The notes under the pieces were generated by a model. That model saw only the letters and a list, made by a program, of their open reading frames with translations. It had not been told where the DNA came from and did not search any database. This document shows positions 1 to 6,136 of a stretch of DNA of 6,136 bases, in pieces. Source of the DNA: Nitrospirota bacterium (lineage in GTDB: Bacteria; Nitrospinota; Nitrospinia; Nitrospinales; Nitrospinaceae); contig JAUVMD010000091.1 of assembly GCA_030600405.1 (NCBI GenBank), positions 1-6,136 of the forward strand, in the 5' to 3' direction. The translations under genes were made by a program, and so were the position numbers. Position 1 is the first letter of the stretch, and every line of letters starts with the position of its first letter.

Positions 1-648
1 GAGAACGCGGTTGCCCAGGCCGATGGCCAAAGCACCGCCACTGCCGCCTTCACCCATGACGACGGCGATGATGGGAACCTTGAGACTGGACATCACAAAA
101 AGGTTGTAAGCAATGGCTTCCGATTGTCCTTGTTCCTCGGCATCGACGCCGGGATAAGCGCCGGGTGTATCGATCAGGGTAATGATGGGAATATTGAACT
201 TTTCGGCAAGCCGCATCAGCCTCAGGGCTTTCCGGTATCCGGCGGGTTGCGACATGCCGAAATTGCGGCGAATCTTCTCCTGGGCGTCGCGACCTTTCTG
301 ATGGCCGATCACCATCACCGTCTGGTTATCGAACTTGGCAAATCCGCCCACGATCGACGCACCCGCTCCCCCACGCCGGTCACCATGCAGTTCCTGGAAA
401 TCCGTGAACATGTTGTGGATATAATCCAGCGTGTAGGGGCGTTCGGGATGACGGGCCACCTGGGTTTTCTGCCAACCGTCGAGGCCGTTGAAGACATCCC
501 GCTTCATGTGACGAAGTTTTTTCTTCAGCTTGGCGATTTCGTGGGTCAGGTCGCCGACGCTGTCGTACATGTTCGATAGGGAATACAATTCCTTAATCTG
601 ATTTTCCACCGTGAATATATCTTTTTCAAAATCCAGAATTTGCGCCAT
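1..648 (-). CDS. accA: Acetyl-CoA carboxylase carboxyltransferase subunit alpha (3' end outside window)
   Basis: The alpha subunit pairs with AccD to transfer carboxyl from carboxybiotin on AccB to acetyl-CoA, giving malonyl-CoA, the first committed step of fatty-acid synthesis in the cytoplasm. The 216 visible residues open with MAQILDFEK and an N-terminal helical region (about 1-60). Then come the crotonase-like carboxyltransferase landmarks: [11 protein letters not shown] (67-77), ELHGDR (86-91), GHQKGR (115-120), RRNFGM (127-132), [10 protein letters not shown] (159-168) and [12 protein letters not shown] (199-210), all close to E. coli AccA as I recall it. The frame is open to the left edge; roughly the last 100 residues are missing. 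The ATG at 648 is preceded by AAAGGT (661-666), a rather distant possible ribosome site. The gene starts 31 bp after the LRR gene stop, so the two are probably co-transcribed. One oddity is RRGGAGAS after HGD, where the family usually carries acidic residues. Identity is very secure. Confidence 0.96.
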   Translation of the reverse strand, partial: MAQILDFEKDIFTVENQIKELYSLSNMYDSVGDLTHEIAKLKKKLRHMKRDVFNGLDGWQKTQVARHPERPYTLDYIHNMFTDFQELHGDRRGGAGASIVGGFAKFDNQTVMVIGHQKGRDAQEKIRRNFGMSQPAGYRKALRLMRLAEKFNIPIITLIDTPGAYPGVDAEEQGQSEAIAYNLFVMSSLKVPIIAVVMGEGGSGGALAIGLGNRVL

Positions 649-660
649 CGCTTTGCAAGT

Positions 661-666
661 ACCTTT
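661..666 (-). promoter_or_regulatory. Possible ribosome binding site for accA
   Basis: AAAGGT on the minus strand lies 12 bases before the accA ATG at 648. The spacing is longer than the usual 5-9 bases, so this is a weak candidate, but no better purine-rich motif lies closer. The ATG is still preferred because the protein opening MAQILDFEK fits the family. Confidence 0.35.
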
Positions 667-679
667 GATAGGTTGTCGA

Positions 680-1744
680 TCAATAAAACCCGAAAATCGG
701 ATAAATTAAATTCTTCAGAGTAGCGGATTCGGCTAAGGCTTTGGCGCCTTCCGATCCAATCTTGTTCTGTCCCAAACGCAGGGATTCCAGTTGGGCCATC
801 GTTTGCGACTGAGCCAACGCCCGCGCTCCTGCGTTGCCGATGCGGTTGAAATTCAAATCCAGATTTTTCAAATTACCCAACACTTTGGACTCCGCCAATG
901 CCCGGGCTCCACGGTCGGTAATGCGGTTCGCCGCCAGATGCAGGGAAACCAAATCCTTTAACTTGGGCGATCGGGCCAGCGCGATCACGGCTTCATCGCT
1001 CAAGTTGTTGTTGTTCAGGTTGAGCTCCCGGATTCCTTCAAGGTACGGCGAATCCAACAATACTTTCAAACCGGAATCGCCGATATAATTATTTTCAAGG
1101 TTGCCGAAAGTTTCCCGGGTCTTCCAAAGTTTAATCTTTTGCCGAAATTTAAAATTCTCCAACGCCTGGCGCCCGGCATCATCCAGGGGGTTGTAGGCCA
1201 GCCCTAACCGGACCATACGGGTCAGCCTGGACGAATGGATAAGCGCCTGGGCACCGGCGTCTCCTATCCGGTTGTAGTTCAGGTTCAATTCCACCAGGTT
1301 GGGAAAATTTTTCGACTGCGCCAACGCCTGAGCCCCGACATCCCCGATGCGGTTCCGGTATAGATTAAGCACTTCCAGCTTGCCCAATGAGGGCGACTCC
1401 GCAAGATAGCGTGCGCCTTGATCGGTCACCTGATTGTTTTCGATGTACAACTCTTTCAGGTTGCCGAGATTCTGCGAGTGAGCCAACGCACGCACACCTT
1501 CATCTCCCACTGCACCTTTATAAATCTTGAGCACCCTCACACTTTTCATCAGAGGGGACCGGGCCAGCAGAACGGCGCCTTGATCCCCGATGATTTTTTC
1601 GTTCAGGCGCAGGGTATGGTGGTTCCGGCGCAGTTTCTTTTCGATATATTTTTCAAGCGCCTCGGGGGGCATCTGCTGTGCCGCCGCAAAAGAAAACAGA
1701 AACACCAACAGCAGACCCAGAGCCCGCCAACCTGGCTTATACAT
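680..1744 (-). CDS. Exported leucine-rich-repeat protein (ribonuclease-inhibitor-like repeats), function unknown
   Basis: I do not recognise a named gene. The 354-residue product opens with a signal peptide: MYKPGWR, a hydrophobic core [12 protein letters not shown], then AAA before QQ, so signal peptidase I would cut near residue 22. There is no lipobox cysteine. A short helical stretch follows (about 27-40), then a degenerate first repeat and ten LRR units over residues 67-344. Most are exactly 27 residues, with consensus LxxLxLxxNxIGDxGAxALAxSxxLx, a GALA or ribonuclease-inhibitor style. Unit 6 (203-236) is irregular at 34 residues. Only ten residues ([10 protein letters not shown]) follow the last unit, so there is no obvious C-terminal cap domain. 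Such repeats normally form a curved solenoid that binds proteins; no catalytic domain is visible. The start is ATG with no clear Shine-Dalgarno motif, but a stop lies four codons upstream in frame and the signal peptide fits. It sits 75 bp after lpxD and 31 bp before accA, with a likely promoter of its own. A periplasmic or surface binding role is inference. Confidence 0.88.
   Translation of the reverse strand: MYKPGWRALGLLLVFLFSFAAAQQMPPEALEKYIEKKLRRNHHTLRLNEKIIGDQGAVLLARSPLMKSVRVLKIYKGAVGDEGVRALAHSQNLGNLKELYIENNQVTDQGARYLAESPSLGKLEVLNLYRNRIGDVGAQALAQSKNFPNLVELNLNYNRIGDAGAQALIHSSRLTRMVRLGLAYNPLDDAGRQALENFKFRQKIKLWKTRETFGNLENNYIGDSGLKVLLDSPYLEGIRELNLNNNNLSDEAVIALARSPKLKDLVSLHLAANRITDRGARALAESKVLGNLKNLDLNFNRIGNAGARALAQSQTMAQLESLRLGQNKIGSEGAKALAESATLKNLIYPIFGFY
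713..1546 (-). repeat. Tandem coding repeats, period 81 bp (27 codons), of the LRR protein
   Basis: Residues 67-344 of the LRR protein divide into ten units of 28, 27, 27, 27, 27, 34, 27, 27, 27 and 27 residues. Each carries an N in the LxxN position (or close to it) followed by a G/D-rich turn and a helix such as GARALAES or GAQALAQS. At DNA level the copies have diverged (for example around 820-900 and 900-980), so they look like an old, selected repeat array and not a recent duplication. A further degenerate unit precedes them at about residues 40-66. Confidence 0.85.
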
Positions 1745-1773
1745 AACAATCGGTCAACTGGATAACGATATTG

Positions 1774-1793
1774 AATTTAAAAGGGTAATTTAA
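1774..1793. repeat. Short direct repeat AATTTAA x2 in the LRR gene leader
   Basis: AATTTAA occurs at 1774-1780 and again at 1787-1793, so the copies start 13 bases apart. They fall just downstream of the predicted transcription start of the LRR gene. They could be an operator, but in such AT-rich sequence a chance repeat of this length is quite possible. Confidence 0.25.
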
Positions 1794-1803
1794 CTGTATT
1801 CTT

Positions 1804-1833
1804 ATTGTAACAAGGAAGATTATTCTTTTTCAA
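1804..1833 (-). promoter_or_regulatory. Likely sigma70-type promoter for the LRR gene and accA
   Basis: On the minus strand, TTGAAA (1828-1833) and TACAAT (1804-1809) are separated by 18 bases, and each matches the sigma70 consensus at five of six positions. The -35 element lies in the last codons of lpxD and the -10 lies just after its stop. Transcription would start near 1797, giving a leader of about 50 bases before the LRR ATG at 1744. This is the longest and most AT-rich intergenic gap in the window. The call rests on consensus match only. Confidence 0.55.
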
Positions 1834-2836
1834 TCGCATTCAGCCGTTTTTCGAGTTCCTGGATTTTGCGGGATAGCTCCGGCAATTTGGGCAAAAGGGT
1901 GGTGTATCGTTTCCAGGTCATGGCCGAAATCGCCGGATAACCCCCGTAAAACCCGGGTTCTAATAGATCTTTGTTGACCCCCGCCTGCGCCGCCACGATC
2001 ACCTGATCCCCGAGCGTTATGTGGTCGCCTACTCCCACCTGACCGGCCAGAACGACATGATGCCCCAGTTTGCAGGTGCCGGCGATGCCCGCCTGGGAGA
2101 CGATGATGGAATGCGGCCCGATATTACAGTTGTGGGCGATCTGTACCAGGTTATCGATTTTGGTGCCTTCCCGCACCACGGTTTCCCCGAATGTGGCACG
2201 GTCGATGCAGGTGTTGGCCCCCATTTCCACATGATCTTCGATGATCACCCGGCCCACCTGGTTGATTTTGACGTGCCGCCCCTTTTCATCCGGAGTGTAG
2301 CCGAATCCGTCGGTGCCGATAACCACCCCGGCGTGCAGAATGACATGGTTCCCGATGACCGAATTGCGATACAACGTGACATTGGCAAACAGGATCGCAT
2401 TATTGCCGATGCGGCATCCCTCGTGCACCACCACTCCAGGATGCAGAACGGTATTATCGCCGATGACCACATCCTTTCCAAGGGCAACAAACGGGCCGAT
2501 GGTAACATCTTTTCCAAATTGGACGCCTTCGGCGATGGAAGCTCTGTCATCGATGCCAGGTAGGGGCCGCGGTTCAGGATGAAACTCCGCCAGCAGCTTG
2601 GCAAACGCCAACGCCGGAGCAGGATGAACGATCTGTGCCTTGTCAGTCTCCAGAGCTTTTTGCACGATCACAGCCGAGGCGTTGCAGGTTTTCAATTTGT
2701 CTTTGAACTTCTTTTCCGCTAAAAACGTGATCTGGCCCTGTTCCGCCAGCTCCATGCCGTTAACTCCGGTAATTTCGAGGGAGCCATCTCCCTCGACGGT
2801 GCCGCCCAACCGTTCCGCGATTTCTTGCAATTTCAT
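1820..2836 (-). CDS. lpxD: UDP-3-O-acylglucosamine N-acyltransferase LpxD
   Basis: LpxD transfers a 3-hydroxyacyl chain from acyl-carrier protein to the 2-amino group of UDP-3-O-acylglucosamine, the third step of lipid A synthesis, in the cytoplasm. The 338-residue protein has the expected three parts: an N-terminal uridine-binding domain (about 1-98, including ITGVNG and ITFLAEKKF), a left-handed beta-helix of hexapeptide repeats (about 100-290, many copies of the I/V-G-x-x pattern), and a C-terminal helix (about 305-338, ending [13 protein letters not shown]). Hallmarks include GTDGFGY (174-180), IDRATFGET (211-219) and [11 protein letters not shown] (226-236), whose histidine at 235 corresponds to the catalytic base (His239 in E. 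coli). Length matches the family. I chose the ATG at 2836 over an in-frame TTG at 2842 because GAGAG (2843-2847) sits six bases before the ATG. The gene begins 27 bp after the lolD stop. Its common partners fabZ and lpxA are not in this window. Confidence 0.97.
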   Translation of the reverse strand: MKLQEIAERLGGTVEGDGSLEITGVNGMELAEQGQITFLAEKKFKDKLKTCNASAVIVQKALETDKAQIVHPAPALAFAKLLAEFHPEPRPLPGIDDRASIAEGVQFGKDVTIGPFVALGKDVVIGDNTVLHPGVVVHEGCRIGNNAILFANVTLYRNSVIGNHVILHAGVVIGTDGFGYTPDEKGRHVKINQVGRVIIEDHVEMGANTCIDRATFGETVVREGTKIDNLVQIAHNCNIGPHSIIVSQAGIAGTCKLGHHVVLAGQVGVGDHITLGDQVIVAAQAGVNKDLLEPGFYGGYPAISAMTWKRYTTLLPKLPELSRKIQELEKRLNAIEKE

Positions 2837-2842
2837 AACCAA

Positions 2843-2847
2843 CTCTC
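2843..2847 (-). promoter_or_regulatory. Ribosome binding site deciding the lpxD start
   Basis: GAGAG on the minus strand is spaced six bases from the ATG at 2836. It directly abuts the alternative TTG at 2842, which would leave no spacer. This supports the ATG as the true start. Confidence 0.6.
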
Positions 2848-2863
2848 GTGTTGTGGTTTGGAT

Positions 2864-3580
2864 TTATAAAATCACTTCTTTATCGATCGACTTCACCTGG
2901 CCATCGGCCAATTGCAAAATCCGGTCCAGACTTCGGGCGATTTTCGCACTGTGAGTCACGATCACAAAAGTTTGATTCATTTCTTCATTCAATTTCCGGG
3001 CCAGGTCCATGAAATGCTGGCTAGCGCGACTGTCCAGGTTGCCGGTCGGTTCGTCGGCCAGAACCACCTCCGGCTGGTTGACCAGACTGCGCGCCAGAGC
3101 CACCCGCTGGGTTTCCCCGCCGGACAGTTCGCCGGGCTTGTGGTTCAACCGGTCTTTCAATCCCAAGAGACCTAATAATTCTTCGGCTTTTTCCTGCACC
3201 GATTTTTTATCCCGGTTGGCGATCAATCCCGGAAACATGGCGTTTTCCAGCGCAGTAAAGTCGGGTAATAAATTAAACAACTGGAACACGAAACCGATAT
3301 GCCGGTTGCGGAACTGCTCCAGAAAATCATTTCCCTGCGTGAAAATATTCTGCCCCTTGAACAACACATTACCCGCTTCCGGCCGGTCCAATCCACCCAG
3401 GATATGAAGCAACGTACTTTTTCCTGAACCGGAAGCACCGACAATTCCCAAAATCTCTCCAGAATGCACTTCCAGGCTGGCCCCCGCCAGCACCTCTACC
3501 GCCTTGGCCTTGCTGTTGTAGGATTTGTCCAGTTCGACGGCTGTGAGCAAAGGTTCTGTGTTCGTTAAAGATTCATTCAT
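2864..3580 (-). CDS. lolD: Lipoprotein-releasing system ATP-binding protein (LolD-type ABC ATPase)
   Basis: This is the cytoplasmic ATPase that powers the LolC/E-type permease, which extracts lipoproteins from the inner membrane and hands them to LolA. From the ATG at 3580 the product has 238 residues, close to E. coli LolD (233). Visible ABC motifs are Walker A GASGSGKS (48-55), Q-loop Q100 in GFVFQLFNLLPDFTALEN, signature LSGGE (152-156), Walker B VVLADEP (172-178) followed by TGNLD, and the H-loop histidine 210 in VTHS. The LLPDFTALEN stretch closely matches LolD, as I recall it, and supports LolD over the related MacB/FtsE ATPases. Longer starts exist (TTG 3604, ATG 3592), but they would add residues unlike the family and deepen the overlap. 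The ATG at 3580 overlaps the permease stop by 8 bp, indicating translational coupling. lpxD follows after 27 bp. Confidence 0.94.
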   Translation of the reverse strand: MNESLTNTEPLLTAVELDKSYNSKAKAVEVLAGASLEVHSGEILGIVGASGSGKSTLLHILGGLDRPEAGNVLFKGQNIFTQGNDFLEQFRNRHIGFVFQLFNLLPDFTALENAMFPGLIANRDKKSVQEKAEELLGLLGLKDRLNHKPGELSGGETQRVALARSLVNQPEVVLADEPTGNLDSRASQHFMDLARKLNEEMNQTFVIVTHSAKIARSLDRILQLADGQVKSIDKEVIL

Positions 3581-4853
3581 AACGCAATCCATCCACCGGG
3601 TCAAGGCGAGAGGCCCGCCACGCAGGATACAAGGAGGCCAGAAAACATATCAGGATCGAAAACACGATAATCAGAAACGAATCGAACCACTGAATTTGAG
3701 AGGGTAACTCATCCAGATAATATACGTCCTGGGGAAAAGCCTTGAATTCGAACAGCCATTCGATGAACCCGACAATTTCGTTGAGGTTGGGAACAATCGT
3801 GAATCCGGCGATGCAACCCAAGGCCGTCCCACAGATACCGATGATCAATCCCTGCATGCTGAAAATCTGCATGATACTTCTCCGGGTGGCGCCCATCGAT
3901 TTCAAAATGGCGATGTCCTTGGCCTTGTCCATGACCACCATGAACAACGTGCTAATGATGTTGAAGGCGGCAACGAGGATGATCAGGATCAGGATAATGA
4001 ACATGGTGACCTTTTCCACCTTGAGTGCAGAAAAAAGATTCTTGTTCATCTGCATCCAGTCCCGCACAAAATAGGGCCTTCCCAATTTATCCTTGATGGT
4101 CTCAGCAATTTTGCCAGCCGCGTCGATATCGGCCACCTTGATTTCGATTCCCGTAACCCGGTTATTCATGCTAAACAGCGACTGCGCGGAGGATATGGAA
4201 ATAAATGCCAGGTTGGCATCGTATTCATACATCTTCGATTCAAAGATACCGACCACTTCCACTATTTTGATTTTAGGAATGATGCCCAGCGGCGTCATGC
4301 GCACTGAAGGTGACAGGATGCCCAGAATATCGCCGGTGTAGACGCCTAGATTACGGGCGAGCTCCTTACCCAAAATAATACCCTTGCGTTGAATGCCGGC
4401 CTCCTGGTCTGCGGCACTCTGCGGCGCGTGGTCGAGATAGCTTAGTTTTCCCTCCGTCAGGTTTTTCTGTAGATCAGAAATATTGGCTTCCCGTTCTGGA
4501 TCGACTCCACGAATCACCACTCCAGAACTCCGTTGTCCAAACGTAAGCATGACCTGCTTGAGAATGAACGGCGCGGCATCTTTGACCTGGGGAACGGTTT
4601 TAACCTTCTCAAGCACGTTTTCATAATCCTCCATCCCATTGCTCATCGCCTGAGTGACCACGATATGGCTGTTGGTTCCCAGGATTTTATCGCGCAGGTT
4701 CTGGCCGAAGCCGGTCATCACCGCAATCACCACGATCAGGGCCATGACGCCCAACGCCACACCACCAATGGAAATGAAGGTGATGAGAGAAATGAACTTC
4801 TGGGATTTGCGGGAGCAGAGATGCCGCCAGCTGATTCGTAATTCGTAACTCAT
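3573..4853 (-). CDS. lolC: Lipoprotein-releasing system transmembrane permease, LolC/LolE family
   Basis: This inner-membrane subunit works with LolD to lift outer-membrane lipoproteins out of the inner membrane. The 426-residue protein from the ATG at 4853 has the family's layout. A first membrane segment at about 21-46 carries SIGGVALGVMALIVVIAVM, followed by TGFGQNLRDKILG. A periplasmic domain of roughly 230 residues comes next. Three further segments lie at about 282-308 (MFIILILIILVAAFNIIS), 333-355 and 391-410. The C-terminus YPAWRASRLDPVDGLRYE is the typical family ending, and KDIAILKSMGA (312-322) is the conserved cytoplasmic coupling region. I chose the ATG at 4853 (opening MSYELRISWRHL, GGAG four bases upstream) over the GTG at 4880, whose extension is unlike the family. 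From one protein I cannot tell LolC from LolE or a homodimeric LolF. Only one permease gene is present here. It begins 53 bp after lysS. Confidence 0.92.
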   Translation of the reverse strand: MSYELRISWRHLCSRKSQKFISLITFISIGGVALGVMALIVVIAVMTGFGQNLRDKILGTNSHIVVTQAMSNGMEDYENVLEKVKTVPQVKDAAPFILKQVMLTFGQRSSGVVIRGVDPEREANISDLQKNLTEGKLSYLDHAPQSAADQEAGIQRKGIILGKELARNLGVYTGDILGILSPSVRMTPLGIIPKIKIVEVVGIFESKMYEYDANLAFISISSAQSLFSMNNRVTGIEIKVADIDAAGKIAETIKDKLGRPYFVRDWMQMNKNLFSALKVEKVTMFIILILIILVAAFNIISTLFMVVMDKAKDIAILKSMGATRRSIMQIFSMQGLIIGICGTALGCIAGFTIVPNLNEIVGFIEWLFEFKAFPQDVYYLDELPSQIQWFDSFLIIVFSILICFLASLYPAWRASRLDPVDGLRYE

Positions 4854-4857
4854 GGGG

Positions 4858-4861
4858 CTCC
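4858..4861 (-). promoter_or_regulatory. Ribosome binding site deciding the lolC start
   Basis: GGAG on the minus strand lies four bases before the ATG at 4853. The spacing is tight but usable. The alternative GTG at 4880 has no comparable motif upstream and would lie inside the small stem-loop at 4874-4887. Confidence 0.45.
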
Positions 4862-4873
4862 GTTGAAAGGAAT

Positions 4874-4887
4874 GGGTCACCCGACCC
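4874..4887 (-). other. Small inverted repeat in the lysS-lolC gap
   Basis: On the minus strand, GGGTC and GACCC pair perfectly around a four-base loop GGGT. The stem is only five base pairs and is followed by mixed pyrimidines (TTCCTTTC after CCCA), not a T run, so it does not look like an intrinsic terminator. It may slightly affect read-through or mRNA stability between lysS and lolC, or mean nothing. Confidence 0.25.
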
Positions 4888-4906
4888 GGACACCGGCTTT
4901 AACAGC

Positions 4907-6136
4907 TTAAACCGTTCCGGCTTCCTTTTTCAACTGTGGGAATAAAATAACATCGCGGATCGACTGGGCATCGGTGAACATCATGGCGAGGCGGTCGATC
5001 CCTATGCCCTCGCCAGCGGTCGGCGGCAGGCCGTATTCCAGAGCGCGGATGAAATCGTGATCCATCCAGTGCGCCTCTTCGTCGCCCGCATCTTTTTGCT
5101 CCACCTGCTGTTCGAAGCGTTCTTTCTGGTCGATGGGATCGTTCAACTCGGTATAGGCATTGGCCAACTCGCGGCGTCCGGCAAACAATTCGAACCGCTC
5201 GACCAGATTCGGATCGTCCTCTTTCTTTTTAGACAGGGGAGACAACTCCAGCGGATAGTCGATAATAAAAGTCGGTTGCACCAACAGCGGCTCCACAAAA
5301 TGGTCGAACAATTTGCCCAATACCTTTCCAAAGGTGTCCCTTTTCTCCAGAAGTACCTTGTGCTCCAACGCATAAGCCACCGCGCGTTCCTGGGTTGCCA
5401 CCGCCTCCGGTGGAATTTTACCCACTTCGGTCAACGATGCCTTGAACGTGTGCACACGGAAGGGCTGGGAGAAATCGATGGTCGCCTGCTGGGTCTCGCC
5501 GTTTTCTTCATAGGTGCAGGGGAAAATCTGTTGATCAAAAACCGTTTTGCCGATATGGCGGAACAATTCCTCGGTGAGCACCATCAGATCCCGGTAATCG
5601 GCATAGGCCGTATAAAACTCCAGCATAGTGAATTCAGGATTGTGCTCGGTGGATATCCCTTCGTTACGGAAGCTGCGGTTGATCTCGTACACCCGTTCGA
5701 TACCGCCTACCACCAGCCGCTTCAGGTAAAGCTCGGGAGCAACGCGCAGGTACAGGTCCATGTCCAGAGCATTGTGATGGGTCTCGAACGGCTTGGCCGT
5801 GGCACCGCCGGGGATGGATTGCATCATCGGGGTTTCCACTTCCAGATAATTCCGCTCGTTGAGAAAATCCCGGATCGCCTGGATGATTTTACTGCGGGCG
5901 ATAAAGACTTCTTTCACCTCGGGATTAACGATCAAATCGACATACCGCTGGCGGTACCGCAACTCGACATCCTTGAGGCCATGCCACTTTTCCGGAAGCG
6001 GCAGAAGCGACTTGGTTAGCAGAGTCACCTTTTTGGAAAAAACCGTCAATTCGCCGGTCTTGGTCTTGGATAACCGTCCTTCCACGCCGATAAAATCGCC
6101 AATATCGAATTTGGAAAACAATTCGTAGGATTCGGC
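4907..6136 (-). CDS. lysS: Lysine--tRNA ligase, class II (5' end outside window)
   Basis: The enzyme charges tRNA-Lys with lysine in the cytoplasm, using ATP. The window holds 409 codons plus the stop; compared with E. coli LysS (505 residues), about 95-100 N-terminal residues lie beyond the right edge, so the TTG at 6121 is internal and not the start. Visible residues begin [15 protein letters not shown] in the OB-fold anticodon-binding domain. The catalytic core then shows motif 1 around [10 protein letters not shown] (96-105) with the following [10 protein letters not shown], the lysine-site stretch [19 protein letters not shown], motif 2 [14 protein letters not shown] (156-169), and motif 3 [14 protein letters not shown] ending at Arg382. 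QPTFIIDYP and SPLSKKK are also typical. This is the bacterial class II form, not the class I LysK enzyme. The gene ends 53 bp before the lolC start, in the same direction, consistent with a shared transcript. Confidence 0.97.
   Translation of the reverse strand, partial: AESYELFSKFDIGDFIGVEGRLSKTKTGELTVFSKKVTLLTKSLLPLPEKWHGLKDVELRYRQRYVDLIVNPEVKEVFIARSKIIQAIRDFLNERNYLEVETPMMQSIPGGATAKPFETHHNALDMDLYLRVAPELYLKRLVVGGIERVYEINRSFRNEGISTEHNPEFTMLEFYTAYADYRDLMVLTEELFRHIGKTVFDQQIFPCTYEENGETQQATIDFSQPFRVHTFKASLTEVGKIPPEAVATQERAVAYALEHKVLLEKRDTFGKVLGKLFDHFVEPLLVQPTFIIDYPLELSPLSKKKEDDPNLVERFELFAGRRELANAYTELNDPIDQKERFEQQVEQKDAGDEEAHWMDHDFIRALEYGLPPTAGEGIGIDRLAMMFTDAQSIRDVILFPQLKKEAGTV

Noticed and set aside
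124..579. Open frame of 151 codons on the plus strand opposite accA
   Set aside because: accA is unmistakable on the minus strand through this whole stretch; the plus-strand frame is a shadow with no recognisable feature.
649..679. Terminator or promoter between the LRR gene and accA
   Set aside because: The 31 bp gap has no stable inverted repeat or -35/-10 pair that I can see; it appears to be a simple within-operon spacer.
1418..1765. Plus-strand open frame antisense to the LRR signal peptide and first repeats
   Set aside because: The minus-strand LRR protein explains the base pattern here, and the plus-strand product has no motif.
2021..2563. Open frame of 180 codons on the plus strand opposite lpxD
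   Set aside because: Its runs of G, D, H and V are the mirror of the hexapeptide repeats of LpxD on the other strand. No ribosome site or family motif supports it.
3573..3604. Longer lolD starts at TTG 3604 and ATG 3592
   Set aside because: The added residues are simply the out-of-frame reading of the lolC 3' end and are unlike LolD N-termini; the ATG at 3580 gives the usual length.
4874..4887. Rho-independent terminator between lysS and lolC
   Set aside because: The stem has only five pairs and no T run follows, so it does not meet the pattern of an intrinsic terminator.
5057..6019. Open frame of 320 codons on the plus strand opposite lysS
   Set aside because: It lies wholly antisense to a clearly conserved lysyl-tRNA synthetase. 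The predicted protein shows no recognisable motif and has the composition expected of a complement-strand shadow.

Overview
This window comes from a Gram-negative (diderm, LPS-making) bacterium. All six genes I can support lie on the minus strand, closely spaced, in transcription order: lysS (5' end cut by the right edge), a lolC/lolE-type permease gene, a lolD-type ABC ATPase gene, lpxD, an exported leucine-rich-repeat (LRR) protein gene, and accA (3' end cut by the left edge). Base composition looks moderate (about half G+C, judged by eye). The linkage lysS-lolC-lolD-(...)-lpxD resembles the arrangement I know from deltaproteobacterial lineages and relatives such as Nitrospinota. That suggests such an organism, but the window holds no rRNA or other decisive taxonomic marker, so the assignment is tentative.

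Layout from right to left, the direction of transcription: 6136-4907 lysyl-tRNA synthetase; 4853-3573 inner-membrane permease of the lipoprotein-release (Lol) system; 3580-2864 its ATPase, whose start codon overlaps the permease stop; 2836-1820 LpxD, the N-acyltransferase of lipid A synthesis; 1744-680 an LRR protein with a signal peptide; 648-1 carboxyltransferase alpha subunit of acetyl-CoA carboxylase. Gaps are 53 bp or less except the 75 bp AT-rich gap before the LRR gene. A good sigma70-like promoter (TTGAAA-N18-TACAAT) spans the end of lpxD there, so the LRR gene and accA may form their own transcription unit or be boosted by an internal promoter.

The functional theme is cell-envelope supply. 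AccA feeds fatty-acid synthesis, LpxD uses hydroxyacyl-ACP to build lipid A, and LolC/LolD extract lipoproteins from the inner membrane for delivery to the outer membrane. lysS is a housekeeping gene often linked to lolCD. The LRR protein is the only member without a known function; its export signal puts it in or beyond the periplasm, which fits the envelope theme without proving it.

No mobile element, CRISPR array, tRNA, rRNA or plus-strand gene was found. There is no clearly exotic multi-gene system here. The item most worth a second look is the LRR protein, with its regular 27-residue repeats, one irregular 34-residue repeat and its own apparent promoter.
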